Program-made: the position numbers and the translations under genes
Shown here: piece by piece, positions 10,528 to 19,033 of the stretch
Layout: each line of letters starts with the position of its first letter
Numbering within the stretch: the first letter of the stretch is position 1
Source: Porphyrobacter sp. AAP60
Lineage (GTDB): Bacteria > Pseudomonadota > Alphaproteobacteria > Sphingomonadales > Sphingomonadaceae
NCBI RefSeq assembly: GCF_001296025.1
Contig: NZ_LJHV01000023.1
Location: forward strand, 124,001 to 188,000
Direction: 5' to 3'
Length of the DNA: 64,000 nt
The notes under the pieces: generated by a model
Database searches by the model: none
Told to the model about the DNA's origin: nothing
What the model saw: only the letters and a program-made list of their open reading frames with translations

Positions 10528-11337
10528 CTACTCCGCCGCAGCCTTTTCTGCTGCCTGCTCCGCCTCGCGCGCGGTCTTGTCTGCCTCGACTGCGCGTTCC
10601 TGCAGCCGCATCAGCACCAGCGATGCTTCGAACAGAACGATCAGCGGCAGCGCGAGGATGATCTGCGATCCGGGATCAGGCGGGGTGACGATCGCAGCAA
10701 TCGCAAAGATGGCCACGATGACATAACGCCGCGCGCCCGCCATCTGCGCGCGGGTGATGATCCCCGCGCGGTGCAGCAGCAACAGCAGCACCGGCAGCAG
10801 GAAGGTCAGCCCGAAGGCAAGAATGAACTGCATCACCAGCCCGAGATATTCGCCCGCGCTGGGCAGGGCCTGCACCTGCATGCCGCCCGTTTCCCCGCCA
10901 AAGCCGAGGAAGAACTTGAACGCGGTCGGCATGACCACAAAATAGGCCAGCGAAGCCCCGCCCAGAAACAGCACCGGCGTGGCCAGCAGAAACGGCAGAA
11001 ACGCCTTCTTCTCGCGCGCGTAAAGGCCCGGCGCAACAAACGCCCATAACTGGTTGGCGATCAACGGAAAACTGACCATGAAGCCCGCAAACAGAGCGAC
11101 CTTCAGCTCGACAAAAAACACTTCGGGCAGCTTGGTGAAGATTAGCTGCCCCTCGCCATCGGGGAACGCCTGCTTGAGCGGCCAGACAAGAAAACCGAGG
11201 ATATCGTCCGCGAAATAGAGGCACGCGCCAAAGCCCACAGCCAAGGCCAGCAAGGCACGGATAACGCGGGTGCGCAGTTCGATCAGGTGATCGAGCAACG
11301 GCGCGCGCGATTCGTCCAGATCATCAACCTTGAACAT
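10528..11337 (-). CDS. tatC: Sec-independent protein translocase subunit TatC
   Basis: Core membrane subunit of the twin-arginine translocase; it binds the RR signal of folded substrates. The 269-aa protein starts at the ATG at 11337 (Shine-Dalgarno AAGGG) and overlaps the tatB 3' end by 14 bases. It has six hydrophobic helices and the signature N-terminal LLDHLIELRTRVIRA. Conserved stretches PEVFFVELKVALFAGF and ATPVLFLGGASLAYFVVMPTAFKFF are present, and TPPDPGSQIILALPLIVLFE precedes the last helix. A charged, Ala/Glu-rich cytoplasmic tail ends the protein. An ATG seven codons upstream (11358) is possible but less likely. It is the last gene of the tatABC set. Confidence 0.95.
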   Translation of the reverse strand: MFKVDDLDESRAPLLDHLIELRTRVIRALLALAVGFGACLYFADDILGFLVWPLKQAFPDGEGQLIFTKLPEVFFVELKVALFAGFMVSFPLIANQLWAFVAPGLYAREKKAFLPFLLATPVLFLGGASLAYFVVMPTAFKFFLGFGGETGGMQVQALPSAGEYLGLVMQFILAFGLTFLLPVLLLLLHRAGIITRAQMAGARRYVIVAIFAIAAIVTPPDPGSQIILALPLIVLFEASLVLMRLQERAVEADKTAREAEQAAEKAAAE

Positions 11338-11704
11338 CGGCGCCGCCCTTGGGTGCATGATCAGAAGGGGGCGTTTCCGGCGTCACTTCAGCAGGAGGCA
11401 CTTCGACAGGAGGCGCGTCAACAACGGGCGGGCCGGTCATCACCGGAGCTTCGGTATCGGTGGTCAGGGCAGCGGAACGGCGCATGATTTCCTCGTTCTG
11501 CGCCTTCCACTTCTTTTCCATGTCTTCCAGCTCGGCCTCGCGCACCATGGTGTCGATGCCGGAGCGGAAATGGGCGGAGACGCGCCGCATCTTGCCGATC
11601 CAGCGGCCCGCCACGCGCATCGCAAGCGGCAGGTCTTTCGGCCCGATCACCACCACCGCAACGATGATGATGACCAAGAGTTCTGCGGCGCCGATATCGA
11701 ACAT
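11324..11704 (-). CDS. tatB: Sec-independent protein translocase subunit TatB
   Basis: 126-aa TatB with one N-terminal helix (MFDIGAAELLVIIIVAVVVIGPKDLP), including the conserved Glu8 and the Gly-Pro hinge. An amphipathic helix (RVAGRWIGKMRRVSAHFRSG) follows, then a disordered Pro/Glu-rich tail. The GPKDLP hinge and the length separate it from TatA. It lies 35 bases downstream of tatA, and its end overlaps the tatC start. Confidence 0.95.
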   Translation of the reverse strand: MFDIGAAELLVIIIVAVVVIGPKDLPLAMRVAGRWIGKMRRVSAHFRSGIDTMVREAELEDMEKKWKAQNEEIMRRSAALTTDTEAPVMTGPPVVDAPPVEVPPAEVTPETPPSDHAPKGGADVQG

Positions 11705-11739
11705 GTGCGGTGCGGCCAGCCGCCTCCTTCAAGCGGGAA

Positions 11740-11988
11740 TTACGCGCCGGTGGTGTCGGTCTTGTCTGCCGGAGCGGGTGCGGGTGCCGGGGTTTCCGTC
11801 GGCGCGGGGCCAGCCACGGGCGGTTCGATCCGGGCGCTGGGCGCAGGATCATCAGCCTCGGTCATGCCCTTCTTGAAGCTGGAAATGCCCTTGCCGAAAT
11901 CGCCCATCATTTCCGAAATGCGCCCGCGCCCGAACAGGACGAGGACAACCACTGCGATAATCGCGATCTGCCAGACGCTGAGACCCAT
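11740..11988 (-). CDS. tatA: Sec-independent protein translocase subunit TatA
   Basis: 82-aa pore-forming Tat subunit. It has the short membrane helix [20 protein letters not shown], the FGRGRISE hinge, an amphipathic helix with [14 protein letters not shown], and an Ala/Pro/Thr-rich acidic tail. The ATG is preceded by GGAAAG. It lies 62 bases downstream of scpB, probably within the same long minus-strand operon. Confidence 0.95.
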   Translation of the reverse strand: MGLSVWQIAIIAVVVLVLFGRGRISEMMGDFGKGISSFKKGMTEADDPAPSARIEPPVAGPAPTETPAPAPAPADKTDTTGA

Positions 11989-12050
11989 GGGGACACTTTC
12001 CTTACTTTGTTCACGGCCAATATAGGAGCCTTGGCGCAGCTATACCACCG

Positions 12051-12662
12051 TCAATCTGTGTCGCTGTCCTCAGCGTCCCCGGCATCGAATTGCCCCAAAT
12101 CGTCCAGGGCAGCCTCCATCGCCTCGTCGACGGGATCGAGCAGCCCTGCGGCGCGCAATTCGTCGATGCCGGGCAGATCGCGGCGGCTGGAAAGGCCGAA
12201 ATGGTCGAGGAACTCTGGCGTGGTGGCATAGATCACCGGCCGCCCCGGCACCTCGCGGCGGCCCGCCAGCCTGATCCACCCGGCCTCCATCAGCACATCC
12301 AGCGTGCCAGCGCTGGTCTGCACGCCGCGGATCGATTCGATTTCGGCACGGCTGACAGGCTCGTGATAGGCAATGATCGCAAGCACTTCGGTGGCGGCAC
12401 GGCTGAGCCTTCGCACCTGTTCCTTCTCGCGCCGCAGCAGGTGGGCCAGATCGGGCGCGGTTTCGAAATGCCAGCGCCCGCCCCGCTCCACCAGTTGCAC
12501 CCCGCGCTGCCCATAATGCGCGGCGAGCGCGGCCAATGCCTCGCGCACATCGCCCGGTGCCAGCCCGCCAAGATGGGCGGCCAGCGCATCGACGGTCATG
12601 GGTTCCTCGGACGCAAACAGCGTGGCTTCAACCGCGCGTTCAAGCGTCGTCGGCTCGCTCAC
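12051..12662 (-). CDS. scpB: Segregation and condensation protein B
   Basis: Winged-helix partner of ScpA in the SMC-ScpAB condensin complex for chromosome segregation. The gene starts at GTG 12662, which overlaps the scpA stop as GTGA, giving 203 aa: EPTTLERAVEATLFASEEPMTV and so on. Typical ScpB segments are LSRAATEVLAIIAYHEPVSR, EIESIRGVQTS and RREVPGRPVIYATTPEFLDH, followed by FGLSSRRDLPGIDEL. The same frame stays open upstream through scpA, so an ORF caller may wrongly extend the start to 13202. The acidic tail (DDLGQFDAGDAEDSDTD) is unremarkable. Confidence 0.95.
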   Translation of the reverse strand: MSEPTTLERAVEATLFASEEPMTVDALAAHLGGLAPGDVREALAALAAHYGQRGVQLVERGGRWHFETAPDLAHLLRREKEQVRRLSRAATEVLAIIAYHEPVSRAEIESIRGVQTSAGTLDVLMEAGWIRLAGRREVPGRPVIYATTPEFLDHFGLSSRRDLPGIDELRAAGLLDPVDEAMEAALDDLGQFDAGDAEDSDTD

Positions 12663-13450
12663 GCAGGCACCTCGGCCTTGAGGCGGCGGATGCGCAAGGG
12701 GCCGAACGCGCCGTCTTGATCCAGCTCCGCCCGCCCGCGCTTGGCCAGTTCCAGCGCCGCGACAAAGCTGGATGCGAGCGCCGAACGCTTGAGTTCGGGC
12801 GTTGCGTGGGGCGGCAGGAAATCGCGGATTTCCATCCATTCCAATGTCACGCCCAGCATCGCCGAAACGCGTTCGAGCGCGCTGTCGAGCGTCATCACCG
12901 GACGGTTCGCCACGTGATAGATGCGCGGGGCAGTGCGCGCCTTGACCTGACCATAGGCCTGGATCAGCGCGAAAATATCGCTGCGCCACACGGTCTTGCG
13001 GTCGGTGCGCAGACCTTCGGGCCTGCCGCGAACGAACACATCGCGCCCGATCCGGTCGCGCCCCATCAACCGCGCTGCCGCCTCGCGCATCGCGCCCAGC
13101 CGTTGCAACCGCAGTTGCAGGCGCAGCGCGAGTTCTTCGGGCGAAGGGTCTTCCTGCTGATCCTTGGGCAGCAGCATCGCCGACTTCAGGTACGCCAGCC
13201 ACGCGGCCATCACCAGATAATCGGCGGCCAGTTCCAGCTTCAGCGCCCCGGCACGCTCGATATAGGTGAGATATTGGTCAACCAGCGCAAGGATCGAAAT
13301 CTGCAGCAGATCGACCTTCTGCCGCCGCGCGAGATCGAGCAGCAGGTCGAGTGGGCCCTCCCAGCCATCAAGTTCCAGATAAAGCGCATCGGCATCGCCG
13401 CGCGCGCCCTCGGCTGGCGGAAACATGAAGGGCGCGTCAGGATCGTTCAT
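12659..13450 (-). CDS. scpA: Segregation and condensation protein A
   Basis: Kleisin subunit bridging the SMC heads; 263 aa. The N-terminal kleisin motif reads YLELDGWEGPLDLLLDLARR, followed by KVDLLQISILALVDQYL and ELAADYLVMAAWLAYLKS, all strongly typical of ScpA. The start codon overlaps the nagZ stop (ATGA) and its stop overlaps the scpB GTG, so translation of nagZ, scpA and scpB is probably coupled. Cytoplasmic, nucleoid-associated. Confidence 0.96.
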   Translation of the reverse strand: MNDPDAPFMFPPAEGARGDADALYLELDGWEGPLDLLLDLARRQKVDLLQISILALVDQYLTYIERAGALKLELAADYLVMAAWLAYLKSAMLLPKDQQEDPSPEELALRLQLRLQRLGAMREAAARLMGRDRIGRDVFVRGRPEGLRTDRKTVWRSDIFALIQAYGQVKARTAPRIYHVANRPVMTLDSALERVSAMLGVTLEWMEIRDFLPPHATPELKRSALASSFVAALELAKRGRAELDQDGAFGPLRIRRLKAEVPA

Positions 13451-14469
13451 GCAGGCGTTCCTGCCAGCGCCAGCAGCGCATCGCGCTTGGCGAGGAGTTC
13501 GGAGTGCTCGGGCGCGATGGCGGTGGCAATCCGCGTGCCTGCCAGCGCCCGGTCAAGCCGCGCGGTGGTGGCGTCCGGCATGGCGGGCAGCACGTCGCAG
13601 ATGCCCTGCATGTCGTCCATTTTCGCCCAGCAATTCAGGATGACATCGCACCCGGCTGCATGGGCACGGGCAGCGCGCTGCGGGATCGTGCCGCCCAGCG
13701 CCTCCATATCGATATCGTCGGTCAGAAGCAGGCCATCAAAGCCGATCTGCCCGCGAATAATGTCGCGGATCACCGTTTCCGACAGAGTGGCGGGGTTTTC
13801 GGCATCCCATTCTGTGAAAACGAGGTGCCCGGTCATGCCGATCAGCGCATGGTTCAGCGTGCGGAACGGGGCGAGATCGGCCTCCAGTTCGTCTGCCGTA
13901 GCTGTGACGGTGGGCAGGGCCTTGTGCGTATCCACATCGGTGCGGCCATGGCCCGGCATGTGCTTGACGCAGCCCGTCACCCCGCCCGCCGCCAGCCCTT
14001 CCAGCGTGGCACGGCCCAGCGCCGCTACCTGCATCGGATCGCTGCCGAACGCCCGGTCACCGATCACGTCATGCGCGCCCGGCACGCGCAGGTCGAGCGG
14101 GGGGTGGTAATCGACCGTGATGCCCATTGCGGCAAGTTCCAGACCCATCGCGGTGGCATTGGCCCGCGCCGCCTCGATCGCGCTGGCGGGGGCGAGCTGG
14201 TAAAGCCGGTCAAACACCTCGCCGCACGGGAAAGGCGACCAATGCGGCGGACGCAGGCGGGCAACGCGCCCGCCTTCCTGATCGATCGACACCAGCAAGC
14301 GATCGCGCCCGTGAATCTCTCGCAGATCATCGGTCAGGGCGCGCAACTGCTGCGGATCGACGCAGTTGCGCCCGAACAGGATGTAGCCAGCCGGATCGGC
14401 CTCGCGGAAGAAAGCGCGCTCGTCAGCGGTGAGCTGCGGGCCGCCGAGGCCGAAGATTGCCGGAATCAT
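13447..14469 (-). CDS. nagZ: Beta-N-acetylhexosaminidase NagZ (glycoside hydrolase family 3)
   Basis: Cytoplasmic enzyme removing N-acetylglucosamine from anhydromuropeptides during peptidoglycan recycling. The start at ATG 14469 gives 340 aa; a GTG two codons upstream (14475) is also possible, and neither has a clear Shine-Dalgarno. Substrate-binding SIDQEGGRVARL lies at 61-72 and KHMPGHGRTDVDTH at 169-182, which supplies the Asp180/His182 acid-base pair typical of NagZ. The nucleophile Asp251 is in LLLTDDIDME. The family usually reads KHFPGHG, so Met for Phe is a mild variant. Its position between the SPOR and scpA genes matches conserved alphaproteobacterial order. Confidence 0.93.
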   Translation of the reverse strand: MIPAIFGLGGPQLTADERAFFREADPAGYILFGRNCVDPQQLRALTDDLREIHGRDRLLVSIDQEGGRVARLRPPHWSPFPCGEVFDRLYQLAPASAIEAARANATAMGLELAAMGITVDYHPPLDLRVPGAHDVIGDRAFGSDPMQVAALGRATLEGLAAGGVTGCVKHMPGHGRTDVDTHKALPTVTATADELEADLAPFRTLNHALIGMTGHLVFTEWDAENPATLSETVIRDIIRGQIGFDGLLLTDDIDMEALGGTIPQRAARAHAAGCDVILNCWAKMDDMQGICDVLPAMPDATTARLDRALAGTRIATAIAPEHSELLAKRDALLALAGTPA

Positions 14470-14566
14470 GTGCACAGAATCGCAGGCAAGCGGGGCTCAC
14501 GCAAGGGCAACAGGGTATCAAGGACGGGGAAAAGCCACCCATGCCCTGCCTTTATGCGCCCCGGCC

Positions 14567-14596
14567 TTACTTGATCTGCCGCCTTTACTTGATCTG
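14567..14596. repeat. Direct repeat duplicating the end of the SPOR gene
   Basis: The 12-mer ttacttgatctg occurs at 14585-14596, where on the minus strand it encodes the last codons and stop (Gln-Ile-Lys-stop) of the SPOR gene. It occurs again at 14567-14578, exactly 18 bases downstream and in the same frame. It looks like a small tandem duplication of the gene's 3' end. Confidence 0.6.
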
Positions 14597-15289
14597 ACAA
14601 TCCAGACCGTCACTCTTCAGCGCCGCGCACAGATTTTCCGCTTCGGCGCGGCTGCCGGTAACAGCCTGCAAGCGATAGACCGTGCCGATATCGACCTTGC
14701 CTTCGACGATCCGGTATTTGACGCCCGACAGCTTGTCGGTGCGGCGCGACAGATCGCTCCACCCCTGTTCGGCCCGGGCGCGGGTGCCATAGGCGGCCAG
14801 CTGCACGCTGGCACCTGGAATGGCGGCTGGCGCGGATGGTGCAGGCGTAGCAGCGCCGGAAGACGCAATCGGGGTCGGCTTGGTGACGGGCGCGGACTGG
14901 GTCACCGGCTTTTCGGCCACCACAGCAGGGCGCGTGCCGCCTTCGCCCACGACAGGCGCGACATTCCCGGTGCCGGCGAATTCCTTGCCGCCGGGATCTT
15001 CGGGTCGTTCCTTGATCGGGCCGGCTGGCGCTTCGATCACGCTGCCATCGGCCACGGCATCGCCGCCTGCTGCCCTGTTCGAAACGTACCATACGCCGCC
15101 AACGACGGCTGCCAGCAACAGCACCAGTCCGGCTGCGAACAGCATGATCTGCCCCGGATCCAATCCGCCTGCGTCATCTTCATCCTCGTCGGATTCAAGC
15201 CACGGCAGGTTATCGGTGTTGGCAAGGTCGAGCTCGTCGCCGTGCTCTCCAGTTCCCTCGTCCAGTTCCTCGTATTCGGCATCGATCAT
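14585..15289 (-). CDS. Membrane-anchored SPOR-domain protein
   Basis: A 234-aa type II membrane protein. It has an acidic cytoplasmic N-terminus (residues 1-47, rich in Asp/Glu) and one transmembrane helix (IMLFAAGLVLLLAAVVGGVWYV, about 48-69). A Pro/Ala/Thr-rich periplasmic linker follows. The C-terminal SPOR domain (about 158-234) starts ASVQLAAYGTRARAEQGW and contains VYRLQAVTGSRAEAENLC. SPOR domains bind glycan strands lacking stem peptides at division septa, so a role in cell division or cell-wall turnover is inferred. It sits between argS and nagZ, a common alphaproteobacterial arrangement. Confidence 0.88.
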   Translation of the reverse strand: MIDAEYEELDEGTGEHGDELDLANTDNLPWLESDEDEDDAGGLDPGQIMLFAAGLVLLLAAVVGGVWYVSNRAAGGDAVADGSVIEAPAGPIKERPEDPGGKEFAGTGNVAPVVGEGGTRPAVVAEKPVTQSAPVTKPTPIASSGAATPAPSAPAAIPGASVQLAAYGTRARAEQGWSDLSRRTDKLSGVKYRIVEGKVDIGTVYRLQAVTGSRAEAENLCAALKSDGLDCQIK

Positions 15290-15328
15290 GGTGGAACCCC
15301 GCAGCCTTTCACAGGCAACTACCCAAAA

Positions 15329-17077
15329 CTACATCGTTTCGACAGCTTCTACGCCAAGCACGCGAAGCCCGTTGCGGATCACTTGCCCGATTGCCGTGCC
15401 AAGGAAAAGCCTTGCCGACGTCAGCGCCGCATCCTGTTCCACGATGAACCGCTTTTCAGGGCGGTCGTTACCCAGATTCCAGTAGGAATGGAGGTCAGCC
15501 GCCAGATCATAGAGGTAGAAAGCGATCCGGTGCGGTTCGCGCGCGCGCGCAGCGGCTTCGATTTCGCGCGGGAACTGCGCGGCGCGGGCGACCAGCGCCA
15601 GCTCTTCGGTGCCGAGCCGGTCAAGCGCCGCATCGGACGGGGCCAGCCCTGCTTCTGCCGCCTTGCGCAGGGTCGAGCGGATCCGTGCATGGGCATATTG
15701 CACATAGAACACCGGATTGTCTTTTGACGCTTCGACCACCTTGTCGAAATCGAAGTCCATCTGCGCATCGGGCTTGCGGGTCAGCATGGTGAAGCGCACC
15801 ACGTCCTTGCCGACCATGTCCACAACGTCCGCCAGCGTAACGAAATTGCCCGACCGCTTGGACATCTTGAACGGCTGACCGCCCTTCAGCAGCTGGACCA
15901 TTTGCACGAGCTTGACCTCGAACGGCTTCGGCGCCGCGCCGTCGGCGCTGGTCAGCGCGGCCACAGCCGCCTTGATCCGCTTGACCGTACCCGCATGATC
16001 CGCGCCCCAGATATCCACCAGCGCATCGGCGCTCTGCGCCTTCTGGAAGTGGTAGGCGAGATCGGCGCCGAAATAGGTCCACGCGCCGTTCGATTTCTTG
16101 ATCGGGCGATCCTGATCGTCCCCGAATTTGGTCGAGCGGAACAGCGGCAATTGCACCGGCTCCCAATCCTCGGGCGGGGCCTTCCCCTTGGGGGCCTCCA
16201 ATACGCCATCATAGACGAGATCATGCGCGCGCAGCCACGCCTCGGCGGCATCGACCTTGCCCGATGCCTGCAATTCGGCCTCGGACGAGAACAGATCATG
16301 CTTGATGCCAAGCGTGGCGAGATCGTCGCGGATCATGTCCATCATCGCGGCAACAGCGCGGGTGCGGAACAGGATCAGCCAGTCGGCTTCGGGCGCGGCG
16401 GCATATGTGCCACCGAATTCGGTGGCAAGCGCCTCGCCCACCGGGACGAGGTAATCGCCGGGATACAGCCCTTCGGGGATGGTGATGCTCTGGCCGAGCG
16501 CTTCAAGATAACGCAGGTGCACCGAGCGGGCGAGGACATCGACCTGCGCGCCGGCATCGTTGACGTAATATTCCTTTGTGACCTTGTGGCCCGCGAATTC
16601 GAGCAGCCCGGCCAGCGCATCACCCACCACAGCGCCGCGGCAATGGCCCATGTGCATCGGCCCGGTCGGGTTGGCCGAGACATATTCGATGTTCACGCGG
16701 GCGCCCTCGCCCGTGCCGGAACGCCCGTAATCGGCACCCAGCGCGGCAATGGCGGCCAGTTCATCCAGCCATGCCGTCGGCGCGAGACGCAGATTGATGA
16801 AGCCCGGCCCGGCAATATCGGCGCTGGTAATGGCAGGATATGCGGCGAGCTTGCCCGTGATCGCTTCGGCCAGGCTGCGCGGGTTCATCCCCGCCCCCTT
16901 GGCCAGCACCATCGCGGCGTTGGTTGCCAGATCGCCGTGCGCGGCATCACGCGGCGGCTCCAGCGTGACGTTGGCGAAGCTGGTTCTGGCGGGCAGTACG
17001 CCGTCTGCCACCAGATCGGTCAGCACGGTTTCGATCAGCGCCGCATAGGCGGCATAAAGGGTCTTGGGTTGGGTCAT
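15329..17077 (-). CDS. argS: Arginyl-tRNA synthetase
   Basis: Class I aminoacyl-tRNA synthetase charging tRNA-Arg; 582 aa. The HIGH-type motif is in NPTGPMHMGHCRGAVVGD, preceded by ARVNIEYVSA. The KMSKS-type loop is KMSKRSGNFVTLADVVD. A C-terminal anticodon-binding DALR domain is present (FYVQYAHARIRSTLRKA onward). The start is the ATG at 17077 (MTQPKTLYAAYAALIETVL); an extension to 17188 is in frame but encodes unconserved residues. It is the first gene of the probable operon running to tatC. Confidence 0.96.
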   Translation of the reverse strand: MTQPKTLYAAYAALIETVLTDLVADGVLPARTSFANVTLEPPRDAAHGDLATNAAMVLAKGAGMNPRSLAEAITGKLAAYPAITSADIAGPGFINLRLAPTAWLDELAAIAALGADYGRSGTGEGARVNIEYVSANPTGPMHMGHCRGAVVGDALAGLLEFAGHKVTKEYYVNDAGAQVDVLARSVHLRYLEALGQSITIPEGLYPGDYLVPVGEALATEFGGTYAAAPEADWLILFRTRAVAAMMDMIRDDLATLGIKHDLFSSEAELQASGKVDAAEAWLRAHDLVYDGVLEAPKGKAPPEDWEPVQLPLFRSTKFGDDQDRPIKKSNGAWTYFGADLAYHFQKAQSADALVDIWGADHAGTVKRIKAAVAALTSADGAAPKPFEVKLVQMVQLLKGGQPFKMSKRSGNFVTLADVVDMVGKDVVRFTMLTRKPDAQMDFDFDKVVEASKDNPVFYVQYAHARIRSTLRKAAEAGLAPSDAALDRLGTEELALVARAAQFPREIEAAARAREPHRIAFYLYDLAADLHSYWNLGNDRPEKRFIVEQDAALTSARLFLGTAIGQVIRNGLRVLGVEAVETM

Positions 17078-17173
17078 CGGGTTCTCGTGGCGATGGCGCG
17101 GAATATCGCGCGTGCAAGATAGGAAGCGGGGTCCCGGGTCAAGTCCGGAAAGACGAAGGAAACAGGCGGTTAC

Positions 17174-17271
17174 CGGTGCCAAAGGCACCGCAAGGCCGAC
17201 CGGCCGCCCGCAGGCGCTCCGCAGCGAAGCGGAGGAAACGCGCCGAGGACGAAGGCGCGGAGGCGCCTTCG
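17174..17271. other. Hairpin-rich spacer between lipoprotein gene and argS
   Basis: This spacer contains two clean inverted repeats. One is cggtgcc-aaa-ggcaccg at 17174-17190 (7-bp stem). The other is cgaaggcgc-ggag-gcgccttcg at 17250-17271 (9-bp stem, GNRA-like loop GGAG on the plus strand). The second lies about 8 bases beyond the minus-strand lipoprotein stop and may end that transcript, but there is no T-run. A short open frame on the plus strand here is arginine-rich and looks non-coding. Confidence 0.4.
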
Positions 17272-17278
17272 CAACACA

Positions 17279-17932
17279 TCAACGCGTCACGTTATACGCC
17301 AGCTGATCCTCGGTCAGCTGGAAGCCGACCAGCATTTCGAAGCGGGTGCGCGCAATCGCCGCCTTCACTTCGGGATCGGTCAGCGGATCGAGCGCCGCAT
17401 CGATATCGCCGGCGCGTCGTCGCTTGGTGATCTTCTGGCGGATATCTTCGGGCAAGGAAGCATCGGCGCGGTTGACGAAGCTGCCGACCTTGGCGCTGGC
17501 CGTGGCACGTTCCTGCCCGTCAGCAAAAGCCAGCGTCACCTGCCCCACGCGCTTGCTCACCACGGCGCTGCCGCCGCGCATCACGGTGACAAAGTAAGGC
17601 AAGGTGACAGTGCGCGCGCCGCTCGTGTCACTGCGGCGGGCGTGCACATCGAAGCTCGCCTCGCTGTAGACCTGTTCTGCGGTATCATTGCAGGTGGCGC
17701 GCAGGTTGGTCATCGCCGCGCTGACATCAAGACTGGCCATACTGCGATCCGCCCCGGCGGCAAATGTGGTGACATCGCCCGTATAGTCGGGAATGCCGAC
17801 CGACGGGCACAAGGACAGCACGCTGACGATGCCAACGCCCTGATCGACCACCAGTTCGCCCTTGTTGCTGCAGGCGGAAAGCGCCGCCACAGTGGCAAGT
17901 GCAAGAAAAGCGCGCGCGCGATGCATCATCAA
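17279..17932 (-). CDS. Putative lipoprotein, function unknown
   Basis: 217 aa. The N-terminus has a lipoprotein signal (HRARAFLALATVAALSAC) with the lipobox Cys at residue 21, so it is predicted to be membrane-attached and periplasmic. The mature part has no motif I recognise. It contains paired cysteines (SLCPSVGIPDY; LRATCNDTAEQVY), a beta-rich middle (ARTVTLPYFVTVMRGGSAVV) and an acidic helical end (PLTDPEVKAAIARTRFEML). AGGA precedes a run of three ATG codons. It is divergent from ispH. It may be conserved in sphingomonads; no function is inferred. Confidence 0.75.
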   Translation of the reverse strand: MMMHRARAFLALATVAALSACSNKGELVVDQGVGIVSVLSLCPSVGIPDYTGDVTTFAAGADRSMASLDVSAAMTNLRATCNDTAEQVYSEASFDVHARRSDTSGARTVTLPYFVTVMRGGSAVVSKRVGQVTLAFADGQERATASAKVGSFVNRADASLPEDIRQKITKRRRAGDIDAALDPLTDPEVKAAIARTRFEMLVGFQLTEDQLAYNVTR

Positions 17933-17978
17933 AACGTCCTACATAACCGATCCGTTGCGCGCATAAGGCGCAAGCACG

Positions 17979-18009
17979 CCCTAGCGAGGACGTGCACAAA
18001 GCGCTAGGG
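17979..18009 (+). promoter_or_regulatory. Leader inverted repeat overlapping the ispH ribosome-binding site
   Basis: ccctagcg at 17979-17986 pairs perfectly with cgctaggg at 18002-18009. The right arm runs into the Shine-Dalgarno (GGGGGAG) eight bases before the ispH ATG at 18018, so folding would bury part of the ribosome-binding site. The left end of the same gap holds a second pair, acgtcct (17934-17941 region) and aggacgt (17987-17993). Regulation by this hairpin is inferred only from geometry. Confidence 0.4.
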
Positions 18010-18017
18010 GGAGAGAT

Positions 18018-19016
18018 ATGAACGCGCCCTTTCCCGCATCGCCCGGTTCCCAAGCCTCTCATGATGCTGCTGTTGCCGAGCGTCCGCCGCTCAACCTGCT
18101 GATTGCCGCCCCGCGCGGGTTCTGCGCGGGCGTTGATCGCGCCATCGAGATCGTCGAGAAGGCTCTCGAACGTTATGGCTCGCCGGTTTATGTGCGGCAC
18201 GAGATCGTCCACAACAAATATGTTGTCGAAGGGCTGAAGGCCAAGGGCGCGATCTTTGTCGAGGAGCTCGATGAAGTGCCCGATGATGCGCCGGTGGTGT
18301 TCAGCGCCCACGGTGTGCCCAAGGCGGTGCCGGCCGAGGCGAAGCGGCGCAAGCTGCTCTATGTCGATGCCACCTGCCCGCTGGTCAGCAAGGTGCACCG
18401 CCAGGCCGAACGCCAGATCGAAAAGGGCCGCCACATCATCTTCATCGGCCACGAAGGCCACCCTGAAGTGATCGGCACCATGGGTCAGGTCGATCCCGGC
18501 CAGATGACGCTGGTCGAAACGATCGAGGATGTCGACAAGCTGCCGTTCGATTCCGACGAGGCGCTGTCCTACCTCACCCAGACCACGCTTTCGGTGGATG
18601 ACACCCGCGAAGTGATCCAGGCGCTGGAATGGCGTTATCCCAATATCTCCGGCCCGCGCGCAGAAGACATCTGCTATGCCACGTCGAACCGGCAGGCGGC
18701 GGTGAAGGAACTGGCGCAGGATTGCGATCTGGTGCTGGTGATCGGTTCGCCCAATTCGTCCAACGCGCTGCGGCTGGTCGAAGTGGCCGAACGGCTCGGC
18801 ACCCCGTCAAAACTGATCCAGCGTGCCACCGAGATCGATTTTGCCTGGCTTGACGGGGTGGAAACACTCGGCCTCACTGCCGGGGCCTCCGCGCCGGAGA
18901 TTCTGGTGCGCGAAGTGGTCGAAGCGCTCGGCCAGTATCGCCCGATCCGCGAAAAGACGATCACGGCGGCGGAAGAAAAGATGGTGTTCAAACTGCCGCG
19001 CCAGCTGACCGAGTAA
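18018..19016 (+). CDS. ispH: 4-hydroxy-3-methylbut-2-enyl diphosphate reductase
   Basis: Last enzyme of the MEP isoprenoid pathway, making IPP and DMAPP; a cytoplasmic [4Fe-4S] enzyme. The 332-aa protein carries the three cluster cysteines: Cys36 ([13 protein letters not shown]), Cys120 ([12 protein letters not shown]) and Cys219 ([12 protein letters not shown]). Substrate-binding motifs [20 protein letters not shown] and [11 protein letters not shown] are also present. About 25 poorly conserved residues precede the core, which is usual for this group. It is followed 17 bases later by thrB and then rnhA, a conserved alphaproteobacterial operon. Confidence 0.97.
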   Translation: MNAPFPASPGSQASHDAAVAERPPLNLLIAAPRGFCAGVDRAIEIVEKALERYGSPVYVRHEIVHNKYVVEGLKAKGAIFVEELDEVPDDAPVVFSAHGVPKAVPAEAKRRKLLYVDATCPLVSKVHRQAERQIEKGRHIIFIGHEGHPEVIGTMGQVDPGQMTLVETIEDVDKLPFDSDEALSYLTQTTLSVDDTREVIQALEWRYPNISGPRAEDICYATSNRQAAVKELAQDCDLVLVIGSPNSSNALRLVEVAERLGTPSKLIQRATEIDFAWLDGVETLGLTAGASAPEILVREVVEALGQYRPIREKTITAAEEKMVFKLPRQLTE

Positions 19017-19033
19017 CCCGGCGGAGCAGGCGC

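Noticed and set aside
12663..13202. N-terminal extension of scpB back to 13202
   Set aside because: Lies entirely inside scpA in another frame; the GTGA overlap at 12659-12662 gives the true start.
12536..14110. 524-codon open frame on the plus strand opposite scpA and nagZ
   Set aside because: Covers two genes with exact family motifs on the other strand; no conserved features.
17176..17430. Arg/Ala-rich 84-aa plus-strand frame near argS
   Set aside because: Made mostly of inverted-repeat sequence and overlaps a real lipoprotein gene.
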